Assembly: GCF_003086295.3 (NCBI RefSeq)
Contig: NC_092048.1
Coordinates: 65,328,841 to 65,392,840 of the forward strand
Source of the DNA: Arachis hypogaea
Lineage: Eukaryota > Streptophyta > Magnoliopsida > Fabales > Fabaceae
DNA length: 64,000 nt
Direction: 5' to 3'
A program made the position numbers and the translations under genes. Of this stretch, positions 33,241-43,720 are shown one piece after another. Every line of letters begins with the position of its first letter. Position 1 is the first letter of the stretch. Below the pieces are notes generated by a model. That model worked only from the letters and a program-made list of their open reading frames with translations, made no database searches and was not told the origin of the DNA.

Positions 33241-33379
33241 CTTCAAGTCTTGGATGTGGGCCTTGGCCTTTGTTGAAGTTAAGTGAGAGTGGCCTTTAGT
33301 GACATTGATGAGGATGTTTGCACATTAACATTCCTACTCTGCATGGTACCATTTTGCATTGAAGTTGGCTTTGAAGTTG

Positions 33380-33870
33380 GAGTTCACATTGGGGTCAACA
33401 TTTATGGGCAAACGTTGGGTCAAACGTCACTTAAAAATTGAATTCTGGGTGTTGCCAGCAACGTTTGACTCAACGTTGGTGCACCAACGTTTTCCTGGTC
33501 ACGTGTATACGTCGCCCACGCGTACGCGTGAATGCTACTTTTTTCCATTCCACTCGTACGCGTCATCCACGCCTACGCGTCATATCAAATTTTTCCAAGG
33601 ATGTCATTGTAGACGTTGGATCTAACATTGGATCACCAACGTTACCTCCAATGTTGGCATTGTCACGCATGCACGTCACCCATGCGTACACGTGGATTGC
33701 AATTTTTCCACGCTCACGCATACGCGTAGCCCACGCATGCGCGTCGATGCAATTTTTCCAACTTCAAATTTTGAGATTTTATCGAGCACGTTGGAGGTAA
33801 CGTTGGACCTCCAACGTTGGCACCTCTCTACCCCAATGTTGGACCCATAGTTGGAGTCCAACTTTGGCTC
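33380..33870. repeat. CCAACGTTGG and ACGCGTACGCGT blocks in element G
   Basis: Mixture of AACGTTGG words (GGTAACGTTGGACCTCCAACG, CAACGTTGGTGCACCAACG style) with CACGCGTACGCGTGAA-type blocks. Confidence 0.8.
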
Positions 33871-33889
33871 CAACTATGCACCTTCCTCA

Positions 33890-34133
33890 TGCACCTTCCT
33901 CATGGACCACAGCAAGAGCATGTGGAGCTACCTCAACAAGAAATCCCTGAAATGCCTCAATGGATGCATTTTCCTCTCCAAGGCTATTGGGACCAATTGG
34001 ATACTTCTCTAGAAGAATTAAGATCTAGCATGGATCATTTGAGGATGGACATCAGGAGCATTCCACCATCTTCCATGACATAAGAAAAGATCAAAGGGCC
34101 ATGAAGGAAGAACAAAGAGTTATAAGGGAAGAA
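33890..34133 (+). pseudogene. ORF3 of element G, first piece
   Basis: Reads HGPQQEHVELPQQEIPEMPQ, WMHFPLQGYWDQL, LEELRSSMDHLRMDIRSIPPS. The frame then shifts by one (apparent stop at 34081) and continues as RKDQRAMKEEQRVIREE up to the F insertion. EIPEMPQWMHFP is shared with the ORF3 stub of B. The Glu/Arg/Gln-rich end resembles the coiled-coil tail of ORF3 in A and H. The N-terminus cannot be placed. Confidence 0.65.
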
Positions 34134-35058
34134 TGATGAGTCCATATTTTATGATATATTTTGGTTTGATTTAAGTAGATTTCATCACATAAATCCACAT
34201 TTATTCATCTAAATAGCATTCTTTTGAGATTTCTTCCTAAATTGTGATTAAAAGTGAAAACATGCTCTTTTGTGCTTAATTCTAGTCAATTTTATTCACT
34301 TTAATCTCATTTGGTGCCTTGATGTATTTGTTAAGTGATTTCAGGTTTCCAAGACAAGCATGGGTTGAAGAAGTGAGAAAAAGAGCATGCAAAAGGGAAG
34401 AAACCATGAAGAAATGGAGTTTGGAAATTCCGGCATGTGTGCGCACGCACAACCATTCGTGCGTATGCACAAGGAAGATTTGCGAGCGAGCGACGCGTAT
34501 GCGTGACCCACGCGTACGCGTGGGAGTGAATTGTGCCAAACGTCGCGTACGTTGATCCACCACGCGTACGCGTGACACGAGTCACGTGAGCTCATTGATG
34601 CAAATCGCTAGGGGCAAATTCTAGGCCTCCAGAACCCAGTCTAACTCATTTCTGGAGCTATATGAAGCCAAAGTGAAGAGGAATGAAGGGGGGCAATTAG
34701 GTTTAGCTTTTCTTATGTTTTTCTCTTAGTTTCTAGAGAGAGAAGCTCCCCCATCTCTCTAGAACTAGGTTAGGTTTAGTTTAATTTCCTTTGATTTCAG
34801 TCTCTAATTCTTGTTTTAGTGTAGTTTTATTTATGTTTCTATGCTTTCTTGTCTTTATCTTCTTCATCTCTTTTGTTATTTTCTCTTTTATGTCAATTTT
34901 CATGTTATGAACACTTTTGTTATTTTAATTCTAATTAATGCAAATTATGTTTCTATGTCATTTGTTGCTTTCTTTAGTTGTCATTATCATTTTCTTGCTT
35001 TTGGTATTTTATATTTTATTTTTAATACAATTTAATATTATTTTATTTTCATGCACAC
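34134..35058 (+). repeat. 5' LTR of F, first segment
   Basis: 925 bases from TGATGAGTCC to the H insertion, collinear with 61157-62057 of the 3' LTR. Contains a CGCG-rich block array at 34435-34590. No gene. Confidence 0.9.
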
Positions 35059-36596
35059 TGATGAGCGGATAATTTATACGCTTTTTGGCACTATTTTTAG
35101 TATATTTTCAATGTAATTTAGTTAGTTTTATTATATTTCTATTAGTTTTTAAATAAAAATCACAATTCTGGACTCTACTATGAGTTTATGTGTTTTTCTG
35201 TAATTTCAGGTATTTTCTGGCTGAAATTGAGGGAGCTGAGCAAAAATCTTATACGGGCTGAAACATGACTGCTGATGCTGTTGGATTCTGACCTCCCTAC
35301 ACTCGAAATGGATTTTCTGGAGCTACAGAACTCCAAATGGCGCGCTCTCAATTGTGTTGGAAAGTAGACATCCAGGCTTTCCAGCAATATATAATAGTCT
35401 ATACTTTGCTCAAGGATAGATGACGTAAACTGGCGTTCAATTCCAGTTCCATGTTGCAGTCTGGCGTCAAACGCCAGAAACAGGTTACAAATAGGAGTTG
35501 AACCCCAGAAACAGGTTACAACTTGGCGTTCAACTCCAGAAACAGCCTAGGCACGTGAGAAGCTTAAGTCTCAGCCCCAGCACACACCAAGTGGGCCCCA
35601 AAAGTGGATTTCTGCACCATCTATCATAGTTTAGTCATTTTCTGTAAACCTAGGTTACTAGTTTAGTATTTAAACAACTTTTAGAGGTATATTTCGCACC
35701 TCATGACATTTTAGATCTGAACTTTGTACTCTTTGACGGCATGAGGCTCTGAACTCCATTGTTGGACGTGAGGAGCTCTACTGTGTTTCGATGAATTAAT
35801 GCAACTATTTCTGTTTTCTATTCAAACAAGCTTGTTTCTATCTAAGATGTTTATTTGCACTTCAATATGATGGATGTGATGATCCGTGACACTCATCGTC
35901 ATCCTCAACCTATGAACGCGTGCCTGACAACCACCTCCGTTCTACCTTCGATTGAATGAACATCTCTTGGATTCCTTAATCAGAATCTTCGTGGTATAAG
36001 CTAGAATCCATTGGCAGAATTCATGAGAATCCGGAAAGTCTAAACCTTGTCTGTGGTATTCCGAGTAGGATTCAGGGATTGAATGACTGTGACGAGCTTC
36101 AAACTCACAAGGGCTGGGCGTAGTGACAGACGCAAAAGGATCAATGGATCCTATTCCAGCATGAGTGGGAACCGACAGATGATTAGTCGTGCGGTGACAG
36201 CGCACCTGGACCTTTTTCACTGAGAGGACGGATGGTAGCCATTGACAACGGTGATCCACCAACACACAGCTTGCCATAGGAGGAACCTTGCATGCATGAA
36301 GAAGAAGACAGGGAGAAAGCAAAGATTCAGAAGACAAAGCATCTCCAAAACTCCAACATATTCTCCATTACAGCAGAACAAGTATTTAATTCATGCTCTT
36401 TTACTTTTCGCAATTCAAACTGATAAATATAATTGACCTCCTGACTAAGATTTACAAGATAACCATAGATTGCTTCAAACCAACAATCTCCGTGGGATTC
36501 AACCCTTACTCACGTAAGGAATTACTTGGACGACCCAGTGCACTTGCTGGTTAGTGGTACGAGTTGTGAAAAGTGTGATTCACAATTCGTGCACCA
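35059..36596 (+). repeat. 5' LTR of element H
   Basis: 1538 bases, TGATGAGCGGATAATTTATACGC to TTCGTGCACCA. Palindrome zone 35428-35550 (CTGGCGTCAAACGCCAG type), TATTTAAA near 35670. In about 205 compared bases around 35420-35620 I count 8 differences from the 3' LTR, mostly transitions. Confidence 0.95.
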
Positions 36597-36602
36597 AGAT
36601 TT

Positions 36603-36620
36603 TGGCGCCGTTGCCGGGGA
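36603..36620 (+). other. Primer-binding site of element H (tRNA-Asp)
   Basis: TGGCGCCGTTGCCGGGGA; the first 17 bases are complementary to the 3' end of plant tRNA-Asp(GTC) including CCA. Six bases from the LTR. Confidence 0.93.
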
Positions 36621-37760
36621 TTGTTCGAGTTTGGACAACTAACGGTTTATTTTGTTGCTTAGATTAGGAAAAAAATTTTCTTTTTGGTTTAGAGTCTTAT
36701 ATTATTGTTTTTGGTTGAAATTTTCTTTTTAATCCTTATTTTCTCTTTTTAAATTTTTTGAAAAATTTTTATAAACTAATAATTGAGTTTTTCTGTTTGA
36801 TTTTAGTTTCATATTTTATATTTGGTGTCAATTGCATATTTTTATTTTCTTTTAAATTTTTGAAATTGTATTCAATGTTCTTTCTTAATCTTCAAGTTGT
36901 TCTTGTTTATTTTCCTTGTTTGATCTTTATTTTTTCTTGTTTCGTGATTTTTCTTATTTTTCTTGTGCATTTTCGAATTATTAGTATCTAAAAAAAATTT
37001 ATTTATTAAATACCTTGTTAAAACACTTTAAATTTATAGCTCAATTGGCTAGAGCGTGATGCTTATGTTCTTGGTAATTGGCTATCTTCTTTTTTAAAAC
37101 TTCTTCAAAATTAATTTTTCTTTGAATAAATCTTGTGCCAAACTTTAAGTTTGGTGTTTTCTTGTTGATTTTTCTTTAGTTTTCGAAAATTTTGTTTTGG
37201 TTTTCTAAAAATTTTAAGTTTGGTGTTCTATCTTCATGTTCTTGTTGTTCTTGTGAGTCTTTAAAGTGTTCTTGAGTCTTCCTTGTGTTTTGATCTTAAA
37301 ATTTTTAAGTTTGGTGTTCCTTGGTGTTTCCCTCCAAAATTTTCGAAAATAAGAAGCATTAGATCTAAAAATTTTAAGTTTTGTGTCTTTTTACTGTTTT
37401 TCTTTTTCCTCATTGATTTCAAAAATATCTTTTTCCTTTATTTTAATTGATTTTTCGAATTTTCCTTTTAAAAATTCAGATTTTATTTTAAAATTTTTTT
37501 ATTTTATCTTATCTTAGTTTTAAAATTTCAAAATTCAAATCTTTATCAAAAATCATATCCAAAATTTTTCAAATCTTCTTAATTAAGTAATTATTTTAGT
37601 CTTAAATTTTTTTGTTCTTAATTTTCAAATTCTATATTTAATTTCAAACTATTTTATTCTCTTTTCTTTTATTATTTATTCGTTCCCTTTTTAAAAAAAA
37701 TAAATAAAATAAAAAAATTATAATCAATTTGCTATTCATATCAATTCCCTTTTCTCTCTC
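36621..37760 (+). other. AT-rich leader of element H with repeated TTTAAGTTTGGTGTT
   Basis: No ORF of merit. T-rich, with TTTAAGTTTGGTGTT at 37144, 37213 and 37304 and a decayed copy at 37373. A tRNA-like stretch lies at 37035-37074. Confidence 0.8.
37035..37074 (+). other. tRNA-like 5' half in H leader
   Basis: TATAGCTCAATTGGCTAGAG followed by CGTGATGCTTATGTTCTTGG resembles the D-arm and anticodon arm of plant tRNA-Ile (TAGCTCAGTTGGTTAGAGCG...). An A-box-like TAGCTCAATTGG is present, but no B box (GGTTCGANNCC) follows, so this is a fragment and not a gene. Confidence 0.5.
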
Positions 37761-38995
37761 ATGGATCTAAGTGGAATTGAACAGTCCAAAAGGACTCTGG
37801 GGTCATATGCTAACCCCACTACTGCTTCATATGGGAGCAGTATCTGTATACCCTCCATTGGAGTCAGTAGCTTTGAGTTGAATCCTCAGCTCATTATCAT
37901 GGTGAAGCAAAGTTGCCGGTATTTCAGTCTTCCACAAGAAGAACCTACAGAGTTTCTGGCACAGTTTTTACAAATTGCTGACACAGTACATGATAAAGAA
38001 GTAGATCAGGATGTCTACAGACTATTACTGTTTCCATTTGCTGTAAAAGATCAAGCTAAGAGGTGGTTAAATAACCAACCTAAAGCTAGCATAAAGACAT
38101 GGAAATAGCTGTCAGAAAAATTCCTGAATCAATACTTCCCTCCCAAACGGATGACACAGCTAAGGCTGGACATCCAAGGCTTTAAACAAGGAGATAATGA
38201 ATCTCTTTATGATGCTTGGGAGAGATACAGAGAGATGCTAAGAAAATGCCCCTTTGAAATGTTTTCAGAATGGGTGCAGTTAGACATCTTCTATTATGGG
38301 CTTACAGAGAAAGCTCAAATTTCTCTAGATCACTCAGTTGGTGGATCTATACACATAAGAAAGACAATTGAAGAGGCTCAAGAGCTTATTGATACAGTTG
38401 CAAGAAATCAGCATCTGTACCTAAATAGTGAATCTTCTGAGAAAGAAGAGGCTAAAATAGTAAATGCCGAACTCAGTCCTGCAGAACAACTTACTGAATT
38501 TAATCAGCAATTAGATTTTCTAACAAAACAGCTGGCCAAATTCAAGGAGATATTACAAGATACAAGAAAGGCTAATATAAACATGGAAGTACAGTTGAGG
38601 AAAACAGAACAGCAGTTATCAAAACAAATAACAGAAGAATGCCAAGCAGTTCAATTAAGAAATGGAAAAACATTAAATACCTCACTTCAAGGCAGCAGGA
38701 AGCCAAGAAATGAACAAACTGCTATTCACGATCCCTCTGAGGACAGTAAGAGCCCAGAGAAGAATAACTCTGGCATTCAAATGCCAGAAACAAGCAATGA
38801 TTTGGCGTCAAACGCCCAATAGAAGCTCAGTTCTGGCATTCAAACGCCAGGAACAAGTAAGGAGTTGGCGTCCAAATGCCAGTGAGGGTTCAGACACACA
38901 CAAGTGCTGATAACAATCCCTCTAAAAAGGCTTCTCCAACCACCTCTGTAGGAAGTAAACCTGCAGGAACTAAGGTTGAGTAATACAAAGCCAAG
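37761..38995 (+). pseudogene. gag of element H (broken)
   Basis: ATG 37761 (MDLSGIEQSKRTLGSYANPT). Gag core: SSFELNPQLIIMVKQ, EFLAQFLQIADTVHDKEV, LLLFPFAVKDQAKRWLNNQP, FPPKRMTQLRLDIQGFKQ, YDAWERYREMLRKCPFEM, LDIFYYGLTEKAQISLDHS. No CCHC knuckle is visible. A Gln-rich, probably coiled-coil stretch (EFNQQLDFLTKQLAKFKEIL) follows. TAG at 38106 sits where Trp or Gln is expected, a second TAG is at 38820, and the frame changes before protease. The end (38769-38885) is built from CTGGCATTCAAATGCCAG-type palindromes that are translated as repeats like SGIQMPETSNDLAS. Confidence 0.85.
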
Positions 38996-41383
38996 ATGCC
39001 TTATCCTCAAAAACTCCATAAAGAGGAGCAGGATAAGCAATTTGCTCGCTTTGCAGACTATCTTCGGACTCTTGAAATAAAGATTCCATTTGCAGAGGCA
39101 CTTGAGCAAATACCTTCTTATGCCAAGTTCATGAAGGAGATCTTGAGCCATAAGAAGGATTGGAGAGAAACTGAAAGAGTTCTCCTCACTGAAGAATGTA
39201 GTGTAGTCATTCTGAAAAGCTTCCCAGAAAAGCTTAAGGATCCCGGGAGCTTTCTGATACCATGCACACTAGAGGGTAATTGCACCAAGACAGCTTTATG
39301 TGATCTTGGAGCAAGCATCAATCTAATACCTGCATCCACTATCAGAAAGCTTGGCTTAACTGAAGAAGTCAAACCAACCCGGATATGTCTCCAACTTGCT
39401 GATGGCTCCATTAAATACCCATCAGGTGTGATTGAAGACATGATTGTCAGGGTTGGGCCATTCGCCTTTCCCACTGACTCTGTGGTGCTGGAAATGGAAG
39501 AGCACAAGAGTGCTACTCTCATTCTAGGAAGACCTTTCTTAGCAACTGGATGAACTCTCATTGATGTCCAAAAGGGAGAAGTAACCTTGAGGGTCAATGA
39601 GGATGAGTTCAAGTTAAATGCTGTCAAAGCCACGCAGCATCCAGACACACCCAAAGACTGTAAGAAAGTTGATCTTATTGACTCTTTGGTAGAGGAAATT
39701 AACATGGCTGAGAGTCTCGAATCAGAGCTGGAAGACATCTTTAAAGATGTTCAGCCTGATTTGGAGGATTCAGAAGAATTGAAAGAACTTCTGAAACTTC
39801 CTCAGGAAGAGGAAACACCTCCTAAACCTGAGCTCAAGCCATTACCATCATCCCTGAAATATGCATTTCTGGAAGAAGGTGACACTTTTCTAGTGATCAT
39901 AAGCTCTGCTTTAAATCCACTGGAAGAGGAAGCACTAATTCAAGTGCTAAGGACACACAAGACAGCTCTTGGGTGGTCCATAAATGACCTTAAGGGCATA
40001 AGCCCAGCTAGATGCATGCACAAAATCCTATTGGAGGATGATGCTAAGCCAGTGCTTCAACCACAGAGGCGGCTAAATCCAGCCATGAAGGAAGTGGTGC
40101 AGAAGGAGGTCACCAAGTTACTAGAGGCTGGGATTATTTATCCTATTTCTGATAGCCCCTGGGTGAGCCCTGTTCAAGTTGTCCCCAAAAAGGGAGGTAT
40201 GACAGTGGTTCATAAAAAAAAGAATGAACTGGTTCCTACAAGAACAGTTACAGCGTGGCGCATGTGTATTGACTACAGAAGGATCAATACAGCCACCAGA
40301 AAGGATCATTTTCCTTTACCATTCATAGACCAGATGCTAGAGAGACTAGCAGGTCATGAATACTACTGCTTTTTGGATGGTTATTCAGGTTATAACCAAA
40401 TTGCAGTAGATCCTCAGGACCAAGAGAAAACAGCATTCACATGTCCTTCTGGAGTGTTTGCTTACAGGAGGATGCCCTTTGGTCTGTGTAATGCACATGC
40501 AACCTTTCAGAGGTGCATGCTCTCTATTTTCTCTGATATGGTAGAGAAATTTCTGGAAGTCTTCATGGATGACTTTTCAGTATTTGGAGACTCATTCAGC
40601 TCCTGCCTTAACCATTTAGCACTTGTTTTGAAAAGTTGCCAAGAGACCAACCTAGTTTTAAACTGGGAAAAATGCCACTTTATGGTGACTGAAGGAATTG
40701 TCCTTGGGCATAAAATTTCAAACAAGGGAATAGAGGTGGATCAAGCTAAAGTGGAAGTAATTGAAAAATTACAACCACCTGCTAATGTTAAGGCAATCAG
40801 AAGCTTTCTGGGGCATGCAGGATTCTACAGGAGGTTTATAAAGGATTTTTCAAAAATTACAAAACCCCTGAGCAATCTGCTAGCTGCTGACACGCCATTT
40901 GTGTTTGACACAGAGTGTCTGCAAGCGTTTGAGACTCTGAAAGCTAAGCTAGTTACAGCACCAGTTATTTCTACACCAGACTGGATATTACCATTTGAAC
41001 TAATGTGTGATGCCAGTGATCACGCCATTGGTGCAGTACTAGGGCAGAGGCATGACAAGCTTTTGCATGTCATTTATTATGCTAGCTGTGTTTTAAATGA
41101 TGCCCAGAAAAATTACACAACAACAGAAAAAGAATTGCTTGTAGTGGTTTATGCCATTGACAAGTTTAGATCATACTTGGTAGGATCAAAAGTGATTGTG
41201 TACACTGACCATGCAGCTCTTAAATATCTACTCACAAAGCAGGATTCAAAACCCAGGCTCATAAGATGGGTGCTGCTTCTGCAAGAGTTTGATATAGAAA
41301 TAAGAGACAGAAAAGGGATAGAGAACCAAGTGGCTGATCATCTGTCCCGAATAGAGCCAATAGAAGGGGCGTCCCCCCCCCCC
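38996..41383 (+). pseudogene. Protease, reverse transcriptase and RNase H of element H (broken)
   Basis: Starts PYPQKLHKEEQDKQFARFAD. Protease: GSFLIPCTLEGN, catalytic ALCDLGASINLIPAS, ILGRPFLATG. TGA at 39551 replaces the Arg of GRPFLATGRTLIDV (CGA to TGA). [25 protein letters not shown], catalytic [27 protein letters not shown], active site FMDDFSVFG, then [13 protein letters not shown] and [12 protein letters not shown]. RNase [57 protein letters not shown]. The frame is lost in a run of 11 C (41373-41383). Apart from this and the TGA the domains look well preserved. Confidence 0.92.
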
Positions 41384-42722
41384 ATCTTTTGAGATCTCTG
41401 AAACCTTTCCAGATGAACATTTATTCTCCATTCAGGAAACACCATGGTTTGCAGACATTGCAAACTATAAAGCTGCAAGGTTCATACCCAAGGAGTACAG
41501 CAGGAAACAAAAGAAAAAATTAATTACTGATGCAAAGTACTACTTGTGGGATGAACCCTATCTCTTTAAGAGATGTGCAGACGGAATAATCCGTAGGTGT
41601 GTGCCTAGAGAAGAAGCACAGAAGATCTTATGGCATTGCCATGGATCACAATATGGAGGCCATTTCGGAGGTGAGCGGACAGCCACCAAGGTCCTCCAAT
41701 GTGGCTTCTACTGGCCTACCCTTTATAGAGATTCCCGAGAGTTTGTACGTAACTGTGACAGCTGCCAAAGAGCTGGTAATCTGCCTCATGGTTACGCCAT
41801 GCCTCAACAAGGGATCTTGGAGATTGAGTTATTTGATGTATGGGGGATTGACTTCATGGGACCTTTCCCACCATCATACTCAAACACTTATATTCTGGTG
41901 GTAGTCAATTATGTATCAAAATGGGTAGAGGCCATTGCCACACCCACTAATGATACTAAGACAGTGCTGAAGTTCCTCCAGAAACATATCTTTAGCAGGT
42001 TTGGTGTCCCTAGAGTACTAATTAGTAATGGGGGCACTCACTTCTGCAACAAACAGCTTTACTCTGCCATGGTCCGGTATGGGATTAGCCACAAGGTGGC
42101 CACTCCATATCACCCACAGATAAATGGGCAAGCTGAAGTCTCTAATAGAGAACTAAAGAGAATCCTAGAACGGACTATAAGTGCCCGTAGAAAGGATTGG
42201 GCAAGAAACTTGGATGATGCTCTGTGGGCTTACAGAACAGCATTCAAGACTCCTAAAGGGACCTCTCCATACCAGCTTGTGTATGGTAAGGCCTGTCATC
42301 TGCCCGTGGAACTGGAGCGTAAGGCATACTGGGCAACCAGATTCCTGAACTTTGATGCCAAATTAGCCGGAGAAAAAAGATTACTCCAGCTAAATAAGCT
42401 AGAGGAATTTAGACTCACTGCTTTCGAAAATGCCAAGCTTTATAAGGAGAAATCAAAAAGGTGGCATGACAGAAAGCTGTCATCAAGAATCTTTGAACCA
42501 AGACAAAAGGTTCTGTTGTTTAACTCTAGGCTCAGGCTATTCCCTGGGAAACTGAAATCCCAGTGGAGGGGACCATATGTGATTACAAGTGTATCACCAT
42601 ATGGTTATGTGGAGCTTCAAGACATTGATTCTGATAAGAAGTTCATTGTTAATGGATAGAGAATCAAACACTATCTTGAAGGCAAAGTTGTGCAAGAGTG
42701 CTCAAGGCTGAGGCTAGATTGA
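41384..42722 (+). pseudogene. Integrase of element H (catalytic Asp to Asn)
   Basis: Zinc domain [15 protein letters not shown] ... CDSCQRAGN. Catalytic core: first Asp in WGIDFMGPF. The second should be in SDGGTHF but the codon at 42027-42029 is AAT, giving SNGGTHF. The Glu in [10 protein letters not shown] follows exactly 35 residues later, the usual D-35-E spacing. The C-terminal part has [14 protein letters not shown] and the GPY motif (WRGPYVI); no chromodomain. TAG 42657 (expected Gln in VNGQRIKHY) shortens the product by 21 codons relative to TGA 42720. The element in C keeps the second Asp, so this loss is specific to H. Confidence 0.92.
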
Positions 42723-42767
42723 AAAAAAACTCAGCAAGGTCCAGCTAAAGACAATAAAGAAGCGCTT

Positions 42768-42785
42768 GCTGGGAGGCAACCCAGC
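42768..42785 (+). promoter_or_regulatory. Post-integrase 18-nt hairpin (H)
   Basis: Stem GCTGGG, loop AGGCAA, stem CCCAGC, 45 bases after the pol end. Confidence 0.75.
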
Positions 42786-42929
42786 CATTGGGAAAACTTT
42801 TTCTGTTATTTTGCCCTATTCTTGATTTTATTTGTTTATATAAAGTTCACTGTTAATAAGGTAAAGAGTCAATTGCAGAGGTTCACAGGGTTACAGAAGG
42901 ATTCAGCACACAAAACAGAGAAAAAGAGC

Positions 42930-43235
42930 TCACTGGCAAGAAAACGCCAGTAAGAGGCACAACTGGGTGTTAAACGCCCAAAAAGAGCATCTACTGGGCG
43001 TTTAACGCCAGTAATGATAGCCATCTGGGCATTAAACGCCAGAAAGAAGTAGCTTCTAGGCGTTTAACGCTAGATTGACAGCATCCTGGGCGTTCAGAAA
43101 AACGCCCAATGACAAAGGGGTTTCTGGCGTTTAACGCCAGCTAGAAGCAACAGCTGGGCGTTAAATGCCCTGACCAAGCACTAACTAGGCGTTAAACGCC
43201 CAAAACATGCAGCAGTTGGACGTTTAACGCCAGGA
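42930..43235. repeat. GGGCGTTTAACGCCAG palindrome array between pol and ORF3 (H)
   Basis: About ten units such as CTGGGCGTTTAACGCCAGT and CTGGGCATTAAACGCCAGA, spaced by 12-20 bases. Same word family as in H's LTRs and gag end. Confidence 0.92.
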
Positions 43236-43647
43236 ATGTGGGGAGTAGGCAATTTTGTTTTCAATTCAAATTTTTTTCCATTTTTTATGTTTCAATTCAT
43301 AATTTCTTGCACAAACATGTCTCAAACCCTAATTTCTAAAAACCCTAATTTCAAAAAAATCAAATGTATCTTAATTCATAAACCCTTTCTCAAATCCTTT
43401 TCAAATCTTCACATCATCTTTTTCAAAATTCAGATTTATCTTTTTCAAATATCTTTCATATCTTTTCAATTTTAAATCATATCTTTTTCCTATTATACTT
43501 ATCTTTTACAAATCATATCTTCTATCATATCTCCTTCTAAATTTTTGAACCCACCCACCCTTTTTCCCTTTAAATCCTCATTCGTCATCCTCCTCTCCTC
43601 CACAAGTTGCGCTTGGCTCTCCCTCTTTCCCTCTCCTTTCTTTTCTT
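43236..43647 (+). other. AT-rich spacer upstream of ORF3 in H
   Basis: No gene seen. T/C-rich with TTTTTCAAATATC-type repeats; its second half is nearly identical to the first 215 bases of the window (element A). Confidence 0.75.
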
Positions 43648-43680
43648 TTGCTTGAGGACAAGTAAACCTCTAAGTTTGGT
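43648..43680 (+). promoter_or_regulatory. Hairpin + AAGTTTGGT module upstream of ORF3 (H)
   Basis: TTGCTTG, AGGA, CAAGTAA (one G-U pair), then TAAGTTTGGT at 43671-43680; 40 bases before the ORF3 ATG. Confidence 0.7.
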
Positions 43681-43720
43681 GTGTTTATCCGTGATCACTA
43701 AGCCAATATCCACTAAGACC

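Larger units (their letters stand above)
33241..34133 (+). mobile_element. Element G, segment 1: palindrome-rich spacer and ORF3 start
   Basis: The piece of G between the E and F insertions. 33380-33870 is rich in CCAACGTTGG-type and ACGCGTACGCGT-type words. 33890-34133 carries an ORF3 fragment whose reading continues at 63044, across F. The layout (palindromic spacer, then ORF3) equals 42930-43721 onward in H. Confidence 0.78.

Noticed and set aside
34282..34595. Several overlapping minus-strand frames in the F LTR (similar set at 61305-61649)
   Set aside because: They fall in the CGCG-rich palindromic blocks and LTR flanks; their similarity is due to the two LTRs being copies.
37035..37074. 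Functional tRNA gene
   Set aside because: Only the 5' half is present; there is no T-arm, B box or acceptor-stem partner.
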